A stretch of DNA of 8,414 bases from contig NZ_CALHXD010000304.1 of assembly GCF_938040115.1 (NCBI RefSeq), positions 1-8,414 of the forward strand. Direction: 5' to 3'. Made by a program: the position numbers and the translations under genes. Positions 1 through 6,328 of the stretch are shown piece after piece. Source of the stretch: an uncultured Campylobacter sp. (GTDB lineage: Bacteria > Campylobacterota > Campylobacteria > Campylobacterales > Campylobacteraceae). The notes beneath the pieces are model-generated. The model was not told the DNA's origin and searched no databases. It saw only the letters and a program-made list of their open reading frames with translations. Within the stretch, counting starts at the first letter, position 1, and the number at the start of each line of letters is the position of its first letter.

Positions 1-793
1 GAGATTTTTGCCCGCGACCAAATCGCTACCAAAAGAGATGCTACCGATCCTAACCAAGCCGCTCATTCACTACGGCGTGGACGAGGCGCTGGAGGCCGGC
101 ATGAAAAACATGGCATTTATCACCGGTCGCGGCAAACGTGCGCTGGAGGATTATTTTGATATCAGCTACGAGCTCGAGCATCAGATCTCAGGCACGAACA
201 AAGAGCACCTGCTCGTCGATATCCGCGAACTGATGGCGCGCTGCACGTTTTCATTCACGCGCCAAGAGAGCATGAGGGGCCTAGGCAACGCTATCCACAC
301 GGGCAAAGTCCTCGTACGCGATGAGCCATTTGGCGTGGTGCTAGCAGATGATCTGTGCATCAACGAAGAGGGCGAAGGCGTGCTATCTCAAATGGTAAAA
401 ATCTACGAAAAATACCGCTGCAGCGTCGTCGCCGTCATGGAAGTGCCGATCGAGCAGAGCAAAAACTACGGCATCGTCACGGGCCGCGCGATCGAGGACG
501 ATCTGCTGATGGTGAGCGACATGGTCGAAAAACCAGATCCAAAGGAAGCCCCAAGTAACCTAGCCGTCATCGGCCGCTATATCCTCACGCCTGATATTTT
601 CACGATCCTAGAGCGCACCAAACCCGGCAAAAACGGCGAAGTGCAAATCACCGACGCGCTAAAAGAGCAGGCCAAAGACGGCATGGTGCTAGCGTATAAA
701 TTTAAAGGCAAGCGCTTTGACTGCGGTAGCGTCGATGGCTTCGTGCAGGCGACTAATTTCTTCTACGAGCTAGGCAAAAATGCTAAAAAATGA
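1..793 (+). CDS. galU: UTP-glucose-1-phosphate uridylyltransferase, 5' end cut off by the window
   Basis: GalU makes UDP-glucose and pyrophosphate from UTP and glucose-1-phosphate in the cytoplasm, supplying LOS, capsule and glycan synthesis. The frame is already open at base 2 and begins RFLPATKSLPKEM, the second half of the family's N-terminal nucleotide-binding motif (GYGTRFLPATK), so about 15 residues, including the true start, lie outside. The TTG at base 8 is an internal Leu codon, not a start. Counting from the first visible residue, family motifs follow in order: GLGNAI (93-98), LADD with the metal-binding Asp (114-117), VEKPDP (175-180), GEVQITDA (212-219) and FDCGS (239-243). About 263 residues are visible, so the full length near 275-280 is normal. 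The last 14 bases overlap pgi, implying co-transcription and translational coupling. Identification is by motif recognition and is secure; RfbA-type thymidylyltransferases are less likely because of the FDCGS and VEKP forms. Confidence 0.95.
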   Translation, partial: RFLPATKSLPKEMLPILTKPLIHYGVDEALEAGMKNMAFITGRGKRALEDYFDISYELEHQISGTNKEHLLVDIRELMARCTFSFTRQESMRGLGNAIHTGKVLVRDEPFGVVLADDLCINEEGEGVLSQMVKIYEKYRCSVVAVMEVPIEQSKNYGIVTGRAIEDDLLMVSDMVEKPDPKEAPSNLAVIGRYILTPDIFTILERTKPGKNGEVQITDALKEQAKDGMVLAYKFKGKRFDCGSVDGFVQATNFFYELGKNAKK

Positions 794-2015
794 GCTATTT
801 TTCGAAAAAACGCCGCTAAGCGCGATCGGCTCCTACGCCAAGCGTATGAACGACGAACTAAAAGGCGGCGAGATCGGCTACTATCACCTGCCTGAAATCG
901 GCGCAAATTTACTAAGCGAAATCGCCGAGTTTGAAACGACGCTCACGCACGTAAAAAGCGTCGTGCTAGTAGGCATCGGCGGTAGCAGCCTGGGCGTCAA
1001 GGCGCTAAAAACGATGCTTTCAAGCGCTAAAAGGAGCCGCGAGCGTGAGCTTTATTTTCTTGATAACGTAGACGCATTTAGCTTTGAAAGCGTTTGCGAA
1101 AGCATCAAATTTAACGAGACGCTTTTTATCATCTCGTCAAAATCGGGCACCACGATCGAGACGATCACTCTGTTTAAGTGCATTTTGGAGCGCTTTAAGC
1201 CCTCAAATTTGAGCCAAAATTTTATCGTCATAACAGACCCCGCCTCGCCGCTAGAGACCTACGCCAAGCAAAACGGCATCAAATTTTTTAATATACCTAA
1301 AAACGTCGGCGGTAGATTTAGCGTGCTTAGCGCGATCGGTCTGGTACCGCTGATGCTGTGCGGATACGACGCGGCGGCGCTGCTAGAGGGCGCGCGGGCG
1401 TGTAAAAAGCGTTTTTTAGAAGACGACGACGATACGCTGCTACAAAAAGCCTACCACTACGCGACTCACAAAAACGCCAAGATCAACGTGATATTTAGCT
1501 ACGGCGATAGGTTTTTGGAGTTTAACGACTGGTACGTGCAGCTGTGGGCGGAGAGCCTGGGCAAGAAAAAGGGCTACAAACGCTACGGACTCACGCCCGT
1601 CGGACTCATCGGCTCGCGCGATCAGCACAGCTTTTTGCAGCTCATCATGGACGGCGTGAAGGATAAAACGGTAAGCTTCATCAAGGTAGCCGCCGCGGAC
1701 GCAAACACGGCGATACCGAGCATTAGCCTAAACGGCCTTGAGGGCTGCGACTTCGTAAACGGGCTAAATTTGGGTGAGCTAATCAACGCCCAGTGTAGCG
1801 CCACCATGCATGCGCTCGTGCAAGAAGGCATCAGCGTGGACGTCATCGAGCTTGAGCGACTAGACGAGGCGAGCGCGGGATTTTTGATTTATTATTTCGA
1901 GCTTCTCACGTCGGCTACGGGCATAATGCTAGGCATAAACACCTACGATCAGCCGGGCGTTGAAGTAGGCAAACGCATACTAAAAACGATGCTAACGGCA
2001 GGCAAGCAAGACTAA
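780..2015 (+). CDS. pgi: Glucose-6-phosphate isomerase
   Basis: Pgi interconverts glucose-6-phosphate and fructose-6-phosphate in the cytoplasm. Many campylobacters lack phosphofructokinase, so the enzyme is usually thought to work towards glucose-6-phosphate for glycan synthesis, which suits its coupling to galU. The 411 residues show the two-SIS-domain pattern: GIGGSS (65-70), SSKSGTTIET (119-128, phosphate-binding loop), NVGGRFS (175-181, PGI signature 1 with the active-site Arg179), AESLGK (257-262, catalytic Glu258), SRDQHS (279-284, catalytic His283) and QPGVEVGK (391-398, signature 2 with Lys398). All expected catalytic positions are present, and the length is typical of the short epsilonproteobacterial form. 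ATG at 780 lies inside the galU end; AGG at 772-774 sits five bases before it. No strong terminator follows: only a 10-base palindrome CTCTATAGAG at 2023-2032, without a T run. Confidence 0.97.
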   Translation: MLKNELFFEKTPLSAIGSYAKRMNDELKGGEIGYYHLPEIGANLLSEIAEFETTLTHVKSVVLVGIGGSSLGVKALKTMLSSAKRSRERELYFLDNVDAFSFESVCESIKFNETLFIISSKSGTTIETITLFKCILERFKPSNLSQNFIVITDPASPLETYAKQNGIKFFNIPKNVGGRFSVLSAIGLVPLMLCGYDAAALLEGARACKKRFLEDDDDTLLQKAYHYATHKNAKINVIFSYGDRFLEFNDWYVQLWAESLGKKKGYKRYGLTPVGLIGSRDQHSFLQLIMDGVKDKTVSFIKVAAADANTAIPSISLNGLEGCDFVNGLNLGELINAQCSATMHALVQEGISVDVIELERLDEASAGFLIYYFELLTSATGIMLGINTYDQPGVEVGKRILKTMLTAGKQD

Positions 2016-2706
2016 AGTGCGGCTCTATAGAGTGTAAATTTGACGCGAATTTTGCTTTGTAAAATTACAACGTTAGCTCACGTAAATTTTTAGCCTACAA
2101 GATTGTGTTTGCAGTATCGCTAGTAATTTTGGATTTAAATTTGCACAGTTTTGTTTTAGCAAATTTGAGGCAGAAATTTAATGCGTATCCGTCAGTGTTG
2201 GCGAACAAAGTAATAAGCCGCCTCGCGACACGACTTTTTTATTTGCTTTTATTTACAGTGCTGCAACGACTCTAACTATAAAATTTGCGTAACATTATAC
2301 CGCTTTTAGCACCTTATAAGGTTAGTGAACGGGCGTATTTTGCAATAAATTTTTACCTCGCCTGCTTACCTACGCCAGTAAGTATATCGGAGAGACGGCT
2401 TTAACACAAACACGTAGTTAGTCGAATTTGTCTGTAAAATTCTAAAATTTTACTTATCAAAATGGTATTCAACAAACGCAATTGTAAGCAAATTTAGGCT
2501 TTCGCCATGTATCATCTTATGATTTTCAAACCCACGCTATCTAGTTACAAAATTTACATTCTTACATACTCTAAATTTAATGTATGAATTCTCAGAAGAA
2601 TTAATTTTGCCTGATCAAAAGTTAAACTTGTTTTTTATACCGGATAGCAATGCTTGTCTATATCCAGCAAAACAGTATAAGCAAATTCCAAAATTTACTC
2701 ACAAAT
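2016..2706. other. Gene-free stretch with many AAATTT words
   Basis: This 690-base gap separates pgi from the dps promoter. I read it on both strands and see no reading frame with a ribosome site or recognisable protein, and no tRNA or CRISPR. It carries twelve AAATTT hexamers (at 2036, 2084, 2137, 2161, 2174, 2281, 2347, 2445, 2490, 2550, 2573 and 2691), about ten times chance expectation for this base composition. A small hairpin, CTTAC/GTAAG with an 8-base loop, lies near 2370-2387. The gap could be a decayed gene, a long untranslated region or an unrecognised RNA; the sequence does not decide between these. Confidence 0.6.
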
Positions 2707-2719
2707 AATAATTTTTGTT

Positions 2720-2729
2720 ATTTGCAAAT
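2720..2729. promoter_or_regulatory. Perfect 10-base palindrome upstream of the dps promoter
   Basis: ATTTGCAAAT is a perfect palindrome ending 24 bases before the dps -10 box, about where a -35-region operator would sit. It lies inside a longer, spaced inverted repeat (ATAATT at 2708-2713 and AATTAT at 2727-2732). Dps/NapA genes in epsilonproteobacteria are commonly controlled by Fur-family repressors, but this sequence is not a clear match to a Fur or PerR box as I know them. The structure is seen; the operator role is a guess. Confidence 0.3.
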
Positions 2730-2737
2730 TATTTTTC

Positions 2738-2759
2738 TTTAAGTTTTATATGCTATAAT
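2738..2759 (+). promoter_or_regulatory. Sigma-70 promoter of dps
   Basis: TATAAT at 2754-2759 is preceded by TGC, giving an extended -10 box (TGCTATAAT). The T-rich stretch before it begins TTTAAGT, as in the upstream part of Campylobacter sigma-70 promoters, which lack a conserved -35. A start near 2766 would leave an untranslated leader of about 24 bases before the dps ATG. Confidence 0.75.
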
Positions 2760-2789
2760 TTCATCATAAATCAAATCAAAGGAGACAAA

Positions 2790-3227
2790 ATGTCAAAAGT
2801 TGTTACCCAGTTAAATCAGATTCAGGCCGACGCTCATGCGTTATTCGTTAAATTTCACGACTATCACTGGTATGTAAAAGGCATTCAGTTCTTTAGCGTT
2901 CACGAATACACCGAAAAAGCTTATGAAGATATGGCGGAGATATTCGACGACGTCGCTGAGCGTGCTATACAACTAGGCGGTAGAGCTATCACCAAAATAG
3001 AAGAGCTAAACAAGCTAGCTCATCCAAAAACAGATAACAAAGATAGCTACACTCCGACCGAGGTTTTAAAAGGCGTTTTGGCTGAGTACGAGCACTTGCT
3101 GGGCGAATTTAAAAAGCTAGAAGAAGTAGCTGAAGAAGCAAAAGACAGCACGACCGTAACTATGGCGCAAGATCAAATCGCAAAATATGAAAAAGCTATC
3201 TGGATGCTAAAGGCTACTTTGGCTTAA
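2790..3227 (+). CDS. dps: Dps-family ferritin, NapA-like (iron-storing, DNA-protecting)
   Basis: Dps proteins form hollow 12-subunit shells that oxidise Fe(II) with peroxide and store the iron, lowering hydroxyl-radical damage; several also bind DNA. The 145-residue product matches H. pylori NapA in length and pattern (my recollection of that sequence). The ferroxidase ligands of the Dps type are all present: His26 in HWYVKG, His38, Glu42, Asp53 and Glu57 in DDVAER, with the family spacing 12-4-11-4. The C-terminal helix ends WMLKATLA, like NapA. The start is ATG 2790, with AAAGGAG at 2778-2784 five bases ahead. A longer frame opening at 2715 would begin upstream of the promoter -10 box and adds a hydrophobic non-homologous leader, so it is rejected. 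There is no Lys-rich N-terminal DNA-binding tail. The gene is a single unit between its own promoter and terminator. Confidence 0.95.
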   Translation: MSKVVTQLNQIQADAHALFVKFHDYHWYVKGIQFFSVHEYTEKAYEDMAEIFDDVAERAIQLGGRAITKIEELNKLAHPKTDNKDSYTPTEVLKGVLAEYEHLLGEFKKLEEVAEEAKDSTTVTMAQDQIAKYEKAIWMLKATLA

Positions 3228-3232
3228 TTTTT

Positions 3233-3256
3233 GGGGCGCAAGCCCCTTTTTCTATT
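3233..3256 (+). terminator. Rho-independent terminator of dps
   Basis: GGGGC (3233-3237) pairs with GCCCC (3242-3246) around a GCAA tetraloop of the stable GNRA type, followed by TTTTT and a T-rich tail. It begins six bases after the dps stop codon. Confidence 0.9.
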
Positions 3257-3386
3257 CTTTTTTCTTTCAAATTTTAATTTCTACAAAATATCAACTTAGT
3301 TATCTTTAACATTTTCAAAACAAGCAAAAACTTAATATAAACATAAATAGCATTGAGTTGCAATGAGAACTATATTTTTAAAAAGT

Positions 3387-3402
3387 AACGAGCGTAGCGA
3401 AG
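3387..3402 (+). repeat. 16-base direct repeat, copy 1
   Basis: AACGAGCGTAGCGAAG, identical to the copy at 3591-3606. The similarity extends on both sides (AG before; TAAAA and TAAG after), so the related stretch is about 30 bases (3384-3413). It lies just before the ATG of the decayed transposase and, in that frame, reads SNERSEVK. Its G+C content stands out from the AT-rich surroundings. Confidence 0.9.
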
Positions 3403-3416
3403 TTAAAAATAAGCAT

Positions 3417-4213
3417 ATGGTTCGTTCCAGAATTTCAGAGACGAAATTTAGAGAATTTTATAATATTTTTCATTTAGTACAGAAGATACTAAAATAGCAG
3501 AATTTACTAAAATCTTAGAAAAAAGAATCGATAAAATAACTAAAAACATCAGAATTTTTATTATCAAAAAAGTGCGAGCTCTTGAAGAGCAACGAGCGTA
3601 GCGAAGCTAAAATAAGTAATTTTAGTCACAAGATAGAGATTGACTATAGCTATTTAAAAGCAAGAAAGGTAGGGGTAAATAAAACACATGTATTCGGAAA
3701 GCCAAAGCATGACGGCAAGATCTATACCCAAATAATTAAAAACTACTCTACAAATGAACTAATACCGATACTATAATTTATTGAGACCATTGGAAAAGCC
3801 TATGATGGTTAGGTTGATTAGCGAGCAAAGATTCATTGTAGAGTAAAATATTCAAAGAATGAACTAGCCTGCTATTTTGCAAGAAGCCAACAGTAAAACC
3901 ACATAAAAGGTCGAGAAAATTTTTGGGATTATGTTAGGATTGTCTAAATTAAAAGAATCTTCTCTAAAGCGAGCAACACCATAGCGACTACAGGAAGGCT
4001 AAGAGAAAGAGAGTTTTTGCTTCATTAAAAGAGCGTAAATTTGGGCTCAATAACAGTAAAAATACAAAAACTTTCTATCATATTTTACCAAAGATGACAA
4101 GAGAGAATCCTCCTTATCTTGAGCCTAAAATTAGTTTATCATATAATGCAGTGATTTGGATGTTTTATTTGGGTGTTTGGGCTTGCAAATTTTATCAAAT
4201 ACTTTCTAGATAA
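3417..4213 (+). pseudogene. Decayed IS1595/IS1016-like transposase
   Basis: This is a dead DDE-type transposase, recognised by reading across breaks. An N-terminal piece from ATG 3417 reads MVRSRISETKFREF. A shift near 3477 leads to TEDTKIAEFTKILEKRI (3482-3532), and a return to the first frame near 3600 gives IEIDYSY, matching the family's IEIDESYF with the first catalytic Asp (codon 3642). Then come VFGKPKHDGKIYTQIIKN, a stop at 3774, GKAYDG, stops at 3810 and 3819, RVKYSKNELA, a stop at 3894, and NHIKGRENFW (3897-3926) with the third catalytic acid Glu. After another stop at 3945 and a shift near 4023, HLKERKFGLNNS leads to HILPKMTREN, the usual C-terminus, ending about 4117; the frame stays open to 4213. 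The second catalytic Asp seems lost. I could not find terminal inverted repeats or a target duplication, so the element's ends are unknown. An ATG at 3363 is also in frame with the N-terminal piece. Family assignment is from memory of IS1016-type proteins. Confidence 0.82.
3591..3606 (+). repeat. 16-base direct repeat, copy 2, inside the dead transposase
   Basis: Identical to 3387-3402, 204 bases downstream, in the same reading frame, here reading SNERSEAK. It sits between the N-terminal part of the transposase and its IEIDESYF-like motif, where relatives I recall have only a short linker. A perfect inverted repeat, GCTCTT-G-AAGAGC (3578-3590), abuts it on the left. Confidence 0.9.
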
Positions 4214-4283
4214 CTTTAAAAGTCAAGTAAGGATTTGTGCCTTATTTTTTGAAAAGTATAACATAAAGACCTATAGAAAGGAG

Positions 4284-4308
4284 ATATCTCGGGATAAACC
4301 CGAGATAT
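4284..4308 (-). terminator. Hairpin after porin 1
   Basis: ATATCTCGGG (4284-4293) and CCCGAGATAT (4299-4308) form a perfect 10-bp stem with a 5-base loop, six bases past the porin stop codon. The T run beyond it on the minus strand is weak (CTCCTTTC), so termination may be inefficient, or the hairpin may mainly protect the abundant porin mRNA from 3' decay. Confidence 0.75.
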
Positions 4309-4314
4309 TTAAAA

Positions 4315-5505
4315 TTAGAATGTGTATTTAGCTTGGAATCTTAGCTGTTTAGTTTTATCTTTTGAGTCATCTTGGTGCTTGTTAATCTCATACGCATAGA
4401 AGCTTGAGAACTGAAGTTTAGCACTATAGTCATAAGTTAGTCTTGCTACATACTCTTGATATTTCTCTTTATCGCCTGAAGCAAGTTTAACTTTACCATT
4501 AGAATAATCGCCACCGACTCTAAATTTCTCAGCAAAAGTGTATCCTGCTTTCAAGAACCAGAAGTTAGCTTTACCTTCAAGAGCAGTATAATCAAGAGCA
4601 GATTTTATCTCACCTACATCTATAAATGAACCTTGATCCTCTAGGCTTACAAAACCTTTTTCTTTGTCATGAACTTTATATCCGATATAACCAGCAGCTA
4701 CATCAGCGCCAAATACTTTTGTACCAAGTTCACCTGCATAGAAATCCGTATCTTTAAAGTTTACGCCAACATTATTGTCTATATCAGCATGTGCATATTG
4801 AACTTGAGCACCGATATTTACATCATCAGTAATATTAAGACTAAAGTTTACGTCACCTATGATGAGGTTAACAGAATCAACCAAAGATGCATACCATAGT
4901 TGGAAGCTTACCGGATCATAAGAGCCGATAGCAGCTACCGCATATAGGTTGTTATTAAAGATACCAGGGGCATTAGTGTAAATAGCGCCATCGCTCTCGC
5001 CGTTATTTTCTAATGCATCAAAAGCAAATGCAGTTAGAGTCAAGCCTGTAATATCTCTATTTTCAACTCTGACGCCAGTGCCTACAGCATCATCAGTAAA
5101 GAATGAACCTATAGTTTGCTTACCTGCTGTTATTGTAGTGTTACCTACGTTATATCCAAGGTAAAATTCTTTTACGTTAAATGGACTTGTTGTATCTGTT
5201 CTGTCGTTGCGTCCATCTGCATTAAAAGCAGAGCTGTCGTTGGAATTATATCTAAGTGTTAAAACACCAAAGAAATTATCATCTAAAGCAGCTTTAAAAG
5301 AAAATTCTGATTTAAATTGGTGATGTGCAGTCGTATTATCTTTTACACCGTTAGCTTTCTTAACTGTAACGTTATTATATCTATATCTTGCATATCCAGA
5401 AAGATCTACATTTTTGATCGCCTCTTCAAGCGGCGTAGCACTCGCTACAGTTGAAAAAGCACCTAGTGCAACCAAAGCAGCTAATGAAATTTTAGCAATT
5501 TTCAT
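4315..5505 (-). CDS. MOMP-type outer membrane porin (porin 1)
   Basis: A Campylobacter major outer membrane protein family member: a beta-barrel that, as a trimer, lets small solutes through the outer membrane and dominates the cell surface. The 396 residues begin with a typical signal peptide (MKIAKISLAALVALGAF, cleavage after ASA at 23) and a mature start TPLEEAIKNVDLSGYARYRY, the family hallmark. Further shared blocks are KAALDDNFFGVL (71-82), EFYLGYN (113-119) and NTTITAGKQ (122-130). The last residue is Phe after alternating polar/hydrophobic residues (RFQAKYTF), the barrel-assembly signal. GAGGAG lies at 5512-5517 ahead of ATG 5505. Porin 2 (6329-7516) is a clear paralogue: very similar in the signal peptide and first barrel third, diverging in the presumed loops. 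Either could be the organism's PorA; I give no symbol because they cannot be told apart from sequence. Confidence 0.92.
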   Translation of the reverse strand: MKIAKISLAALVALGAFSTVASATPLEEAIKNVDLSGYARYRYNNVTVKKANGVKDNTTAHHQFKSEFSFKAALDDNFFGVLTLRYNSNDSSAFNADGRNDRTDTTSPFNVKEFYLGYNVGNTTITAGKQTIGSFFTDDAVGTGVRVENRDITGLTLTAFAFDALENNGESDGAIYTNAPGIFNNNLYAVAAIGSYDPVSFQLWYASLVDSVNLIIGDVNFSLNITDDVNIGAQVQYAHADIDNNVGVNFKDTDFYAGELGTKVFGADVAAGYIGYKVHDKEKGFVSLEDQGSFIDVGEIKSALDYTALEGKANFWFLKAGYTFAEKFRVGGDYSNGKVKLASGDKEKYQEYVARLTYDYSAKLQFSSFYAYEINKHQDDSKDKTKQLRFQAKYTF

Positions 5506-5539
5506 TATTTTCTCCTCAAATAAAATTTAATATTGTAGA

Positions 5540-5548
5540 ATCTTAACA
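5540..5548 (-). promoter_or_regulatory. Extended -10 promoter of porin 1
   Basis: On the minus strand TGTTAAGAT (5548 to 5540) fits an extended -10 box, TGn plus TAAGAT. The predicted start near 5533 gives a leader of roughly 28 bases, nearly the same as for porin 2. No -35 is evident, as usual in Campylobacter. Confidence 0.6.
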
Positions 5549-5653
5549 TAATCTAGCCTTTAATAAGCTTAAAAATTTTATATTTCTTTGGAATATTACC
5601 GAGCGTTTACTAAAATATACTATAGGGATTTAAAATTTGAAATATTTTTAACA

Positions 5654-5676
5654 TGCCGAGCCAAATCGACCCGGCA
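5654..5676 (-). terminator. Weak hairpin after the cytochrome gene
   Basis: TGCCG (5654-5658) and CGGCA (5672-5676) form a 5-bp GC-rich stem with a long loop, eight bases beyond the cytochrome stop. Downstream on the minus strand there is no proper T run. Read-through into porin 1 is plausible. Confidence 0.4.
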
Positions 5677-5683
5677 AATTGGA

Positions 5684-6247
5684 TTATTTTAAGTAGCTTC
5701 CTTGAGTAGGAGTAGTAGAGACGTCAGAGTTTTCCTGTTCGCTTCCCTTGTATTGCAAAGCATCTTTGCCCTTTAAAAAGGCAATAATTGCCCCAAGGTC
5801 GCTATATTTTGTTTTGGCGGCAACGGTTTTCATTAGATTTCTCATATTTCCGCCATAGTCAGAATCGTTTAGATAACCAGAAAAAGCAGCCTCTATATCC
5901 TCTGCACTTACTTTAGTTAACTTTTTGGATGTGCCATAAGCTCTTTTATTCCCATCTTCACCGTGACAAGAAGCGCAATTTTTAGCATACAGTTCGCGAC
6001 CTTTTTCCACACTATACCTTCTTTTGGTATCTACGCCGATATTTAAAAACTTGCCGCCACCATCAGTCTCAGGAGCTTTTTCATAAACGTTTATACTTAT
6101 ATTTTCGTCTTTAGAATATTTTTCTACCAAACTTTTTAGCTCTTTTGCAAATTCACCCTTTGCCTCAAATATATAACTCGGCTCGTCTGCAGCATTTAAA
6201 GAAAAAGTCAAAAGACATGCTAAAAGCGAAAAATGCATAAATTTCAT
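5684..6247 (-). CDS. Periplasmic mono-haem cytochrome c
   Basis: A class I type c-cytochrome that carries electrons in the periplasm. The 187-residue protein starts with a signal peptide (MKFMHFSLLACLLTFSLNA, cleavage after residue 19). One haem-attachment motif, CASCH (91-95), follows an RELYAKN helix; the axial Met is probably Met135 or Met139 in GGNMRNLM, and a closing helix contains IIAFLKG. A 65-residue segment precedes the cytochrome domain (YIFEAKGEFAKELKSLVEK and on); I do not recognise it. The tail after 170 is Ser/Thr/Gln-rich. The start is ATG 6247, with AAAAAGG ending six bases before it; an in-frame TTG at 6280 would put extra charged residues before the signal peptide and lies within the upstream hairpin. 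The gene sits between two porins on the same strand, with its own promoter at 6302-6310. Its electron partner cannot be named from the sequence. Confidence 0.88.
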   Translation of the reverse strand: MKFMHFSLLACLLTFSLNAADEPSYIFEAKGEFAKELKSLVEKYSKDENISINVYEKAPETDGGGKFLNIGVDTKRRYSVEKGRELYAKNCASCHGEDGNKRAYGTSKKLTKVSAEDIEAAFSGYLNDSDYGGNMRNLMKTVAAKTKYSDLGAIIAFLKGKDALQYKGSEQENSDVSTTPTQGSYLK

Positions 6248-6269
6248 AAAAAACCTTTTTGATAAATTT

Positions 6270-6304
6270 AAAAATCCCAAGCAAGGGAAATTTTGCTTGG
6301 GATT
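6270..6304 (-). terminator. Rho-independent terminator of porin 2
   Basis: AATCCCAAGCAA (6273-6284) and TTGCTTGGGATT (6293-6304) form a perfect 12-bp stem with an 8-base loop, about 25 bases past the porin 2 stop. On the minus strand it runs straight into TTTTT (6274-6270, partly within the stem). It ends 22 bases before the cytochrome ATG. Confidence 0.88.
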
Positions 6305-6310
6305 ATAGCA
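6302..6310 (-). promoter_or_regulatory. Extended -10 promoter of the cytochrome c gene, overlapping the terminator
   Basis: The minus strand reads TGCTATAAT from 6310 to 6302, identical to the dps extended -10 box, and in both genes TTTTAT lies shortly before it. The predicted start is near 6295, inside one arm of the porin 2 terminator hairpin. The -10 box shares three bases (6302-6304) with the outer stem. Confidence 0.7.
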
Positions 6311-6328
6311 TAAAACTAGCTTTTTTGA

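Noticed and set aside
181..1846. Open frames on the opposite strand and in other frames within galU and pgi
   Set aside because: They are shadows of the GC-rich genes and show no domain or ribosome site.
2210..2245. GC-rich patch followed by TTTTTT as a terminator after pgi
   Set aside because: The patch before the T run can form only a three-base stem, too weak for a terminator.
2580..2708. Small + strand frame of 42 codons upstream of dps
   Set aside because: No ribosome site, no recognisable motif, and composition like the surrounding AAATTT-rich DNA.
2715..2789. Longer dps reading frame starting at 2715
   Set aside because: It would begin upstream of the -10 box, lacks a ribosome site, and adds 25 residues with no NapA counterpart; ATG 2790 has a good ribosome site.
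3582..3776. Separate 64-residue gene
   Set aside because: It is the middle piece of the broken transposase; it starts at TTG and ends at a degenerative stop.
4669..4899. Open frames on the + strand inside the porins (also 6365-6556)
   Set aside because: They are antisense to well-supported porin genes, and their hydrophobic look comes from complementing barrel codons.
6248..6280. TTG start for the cytochrome at 6280
   Set aside because: It lies inside the terminator hairpin and puts a charged extension ahead of a normal signal peptide; ATG 6247 has a well-placed ribosome site.
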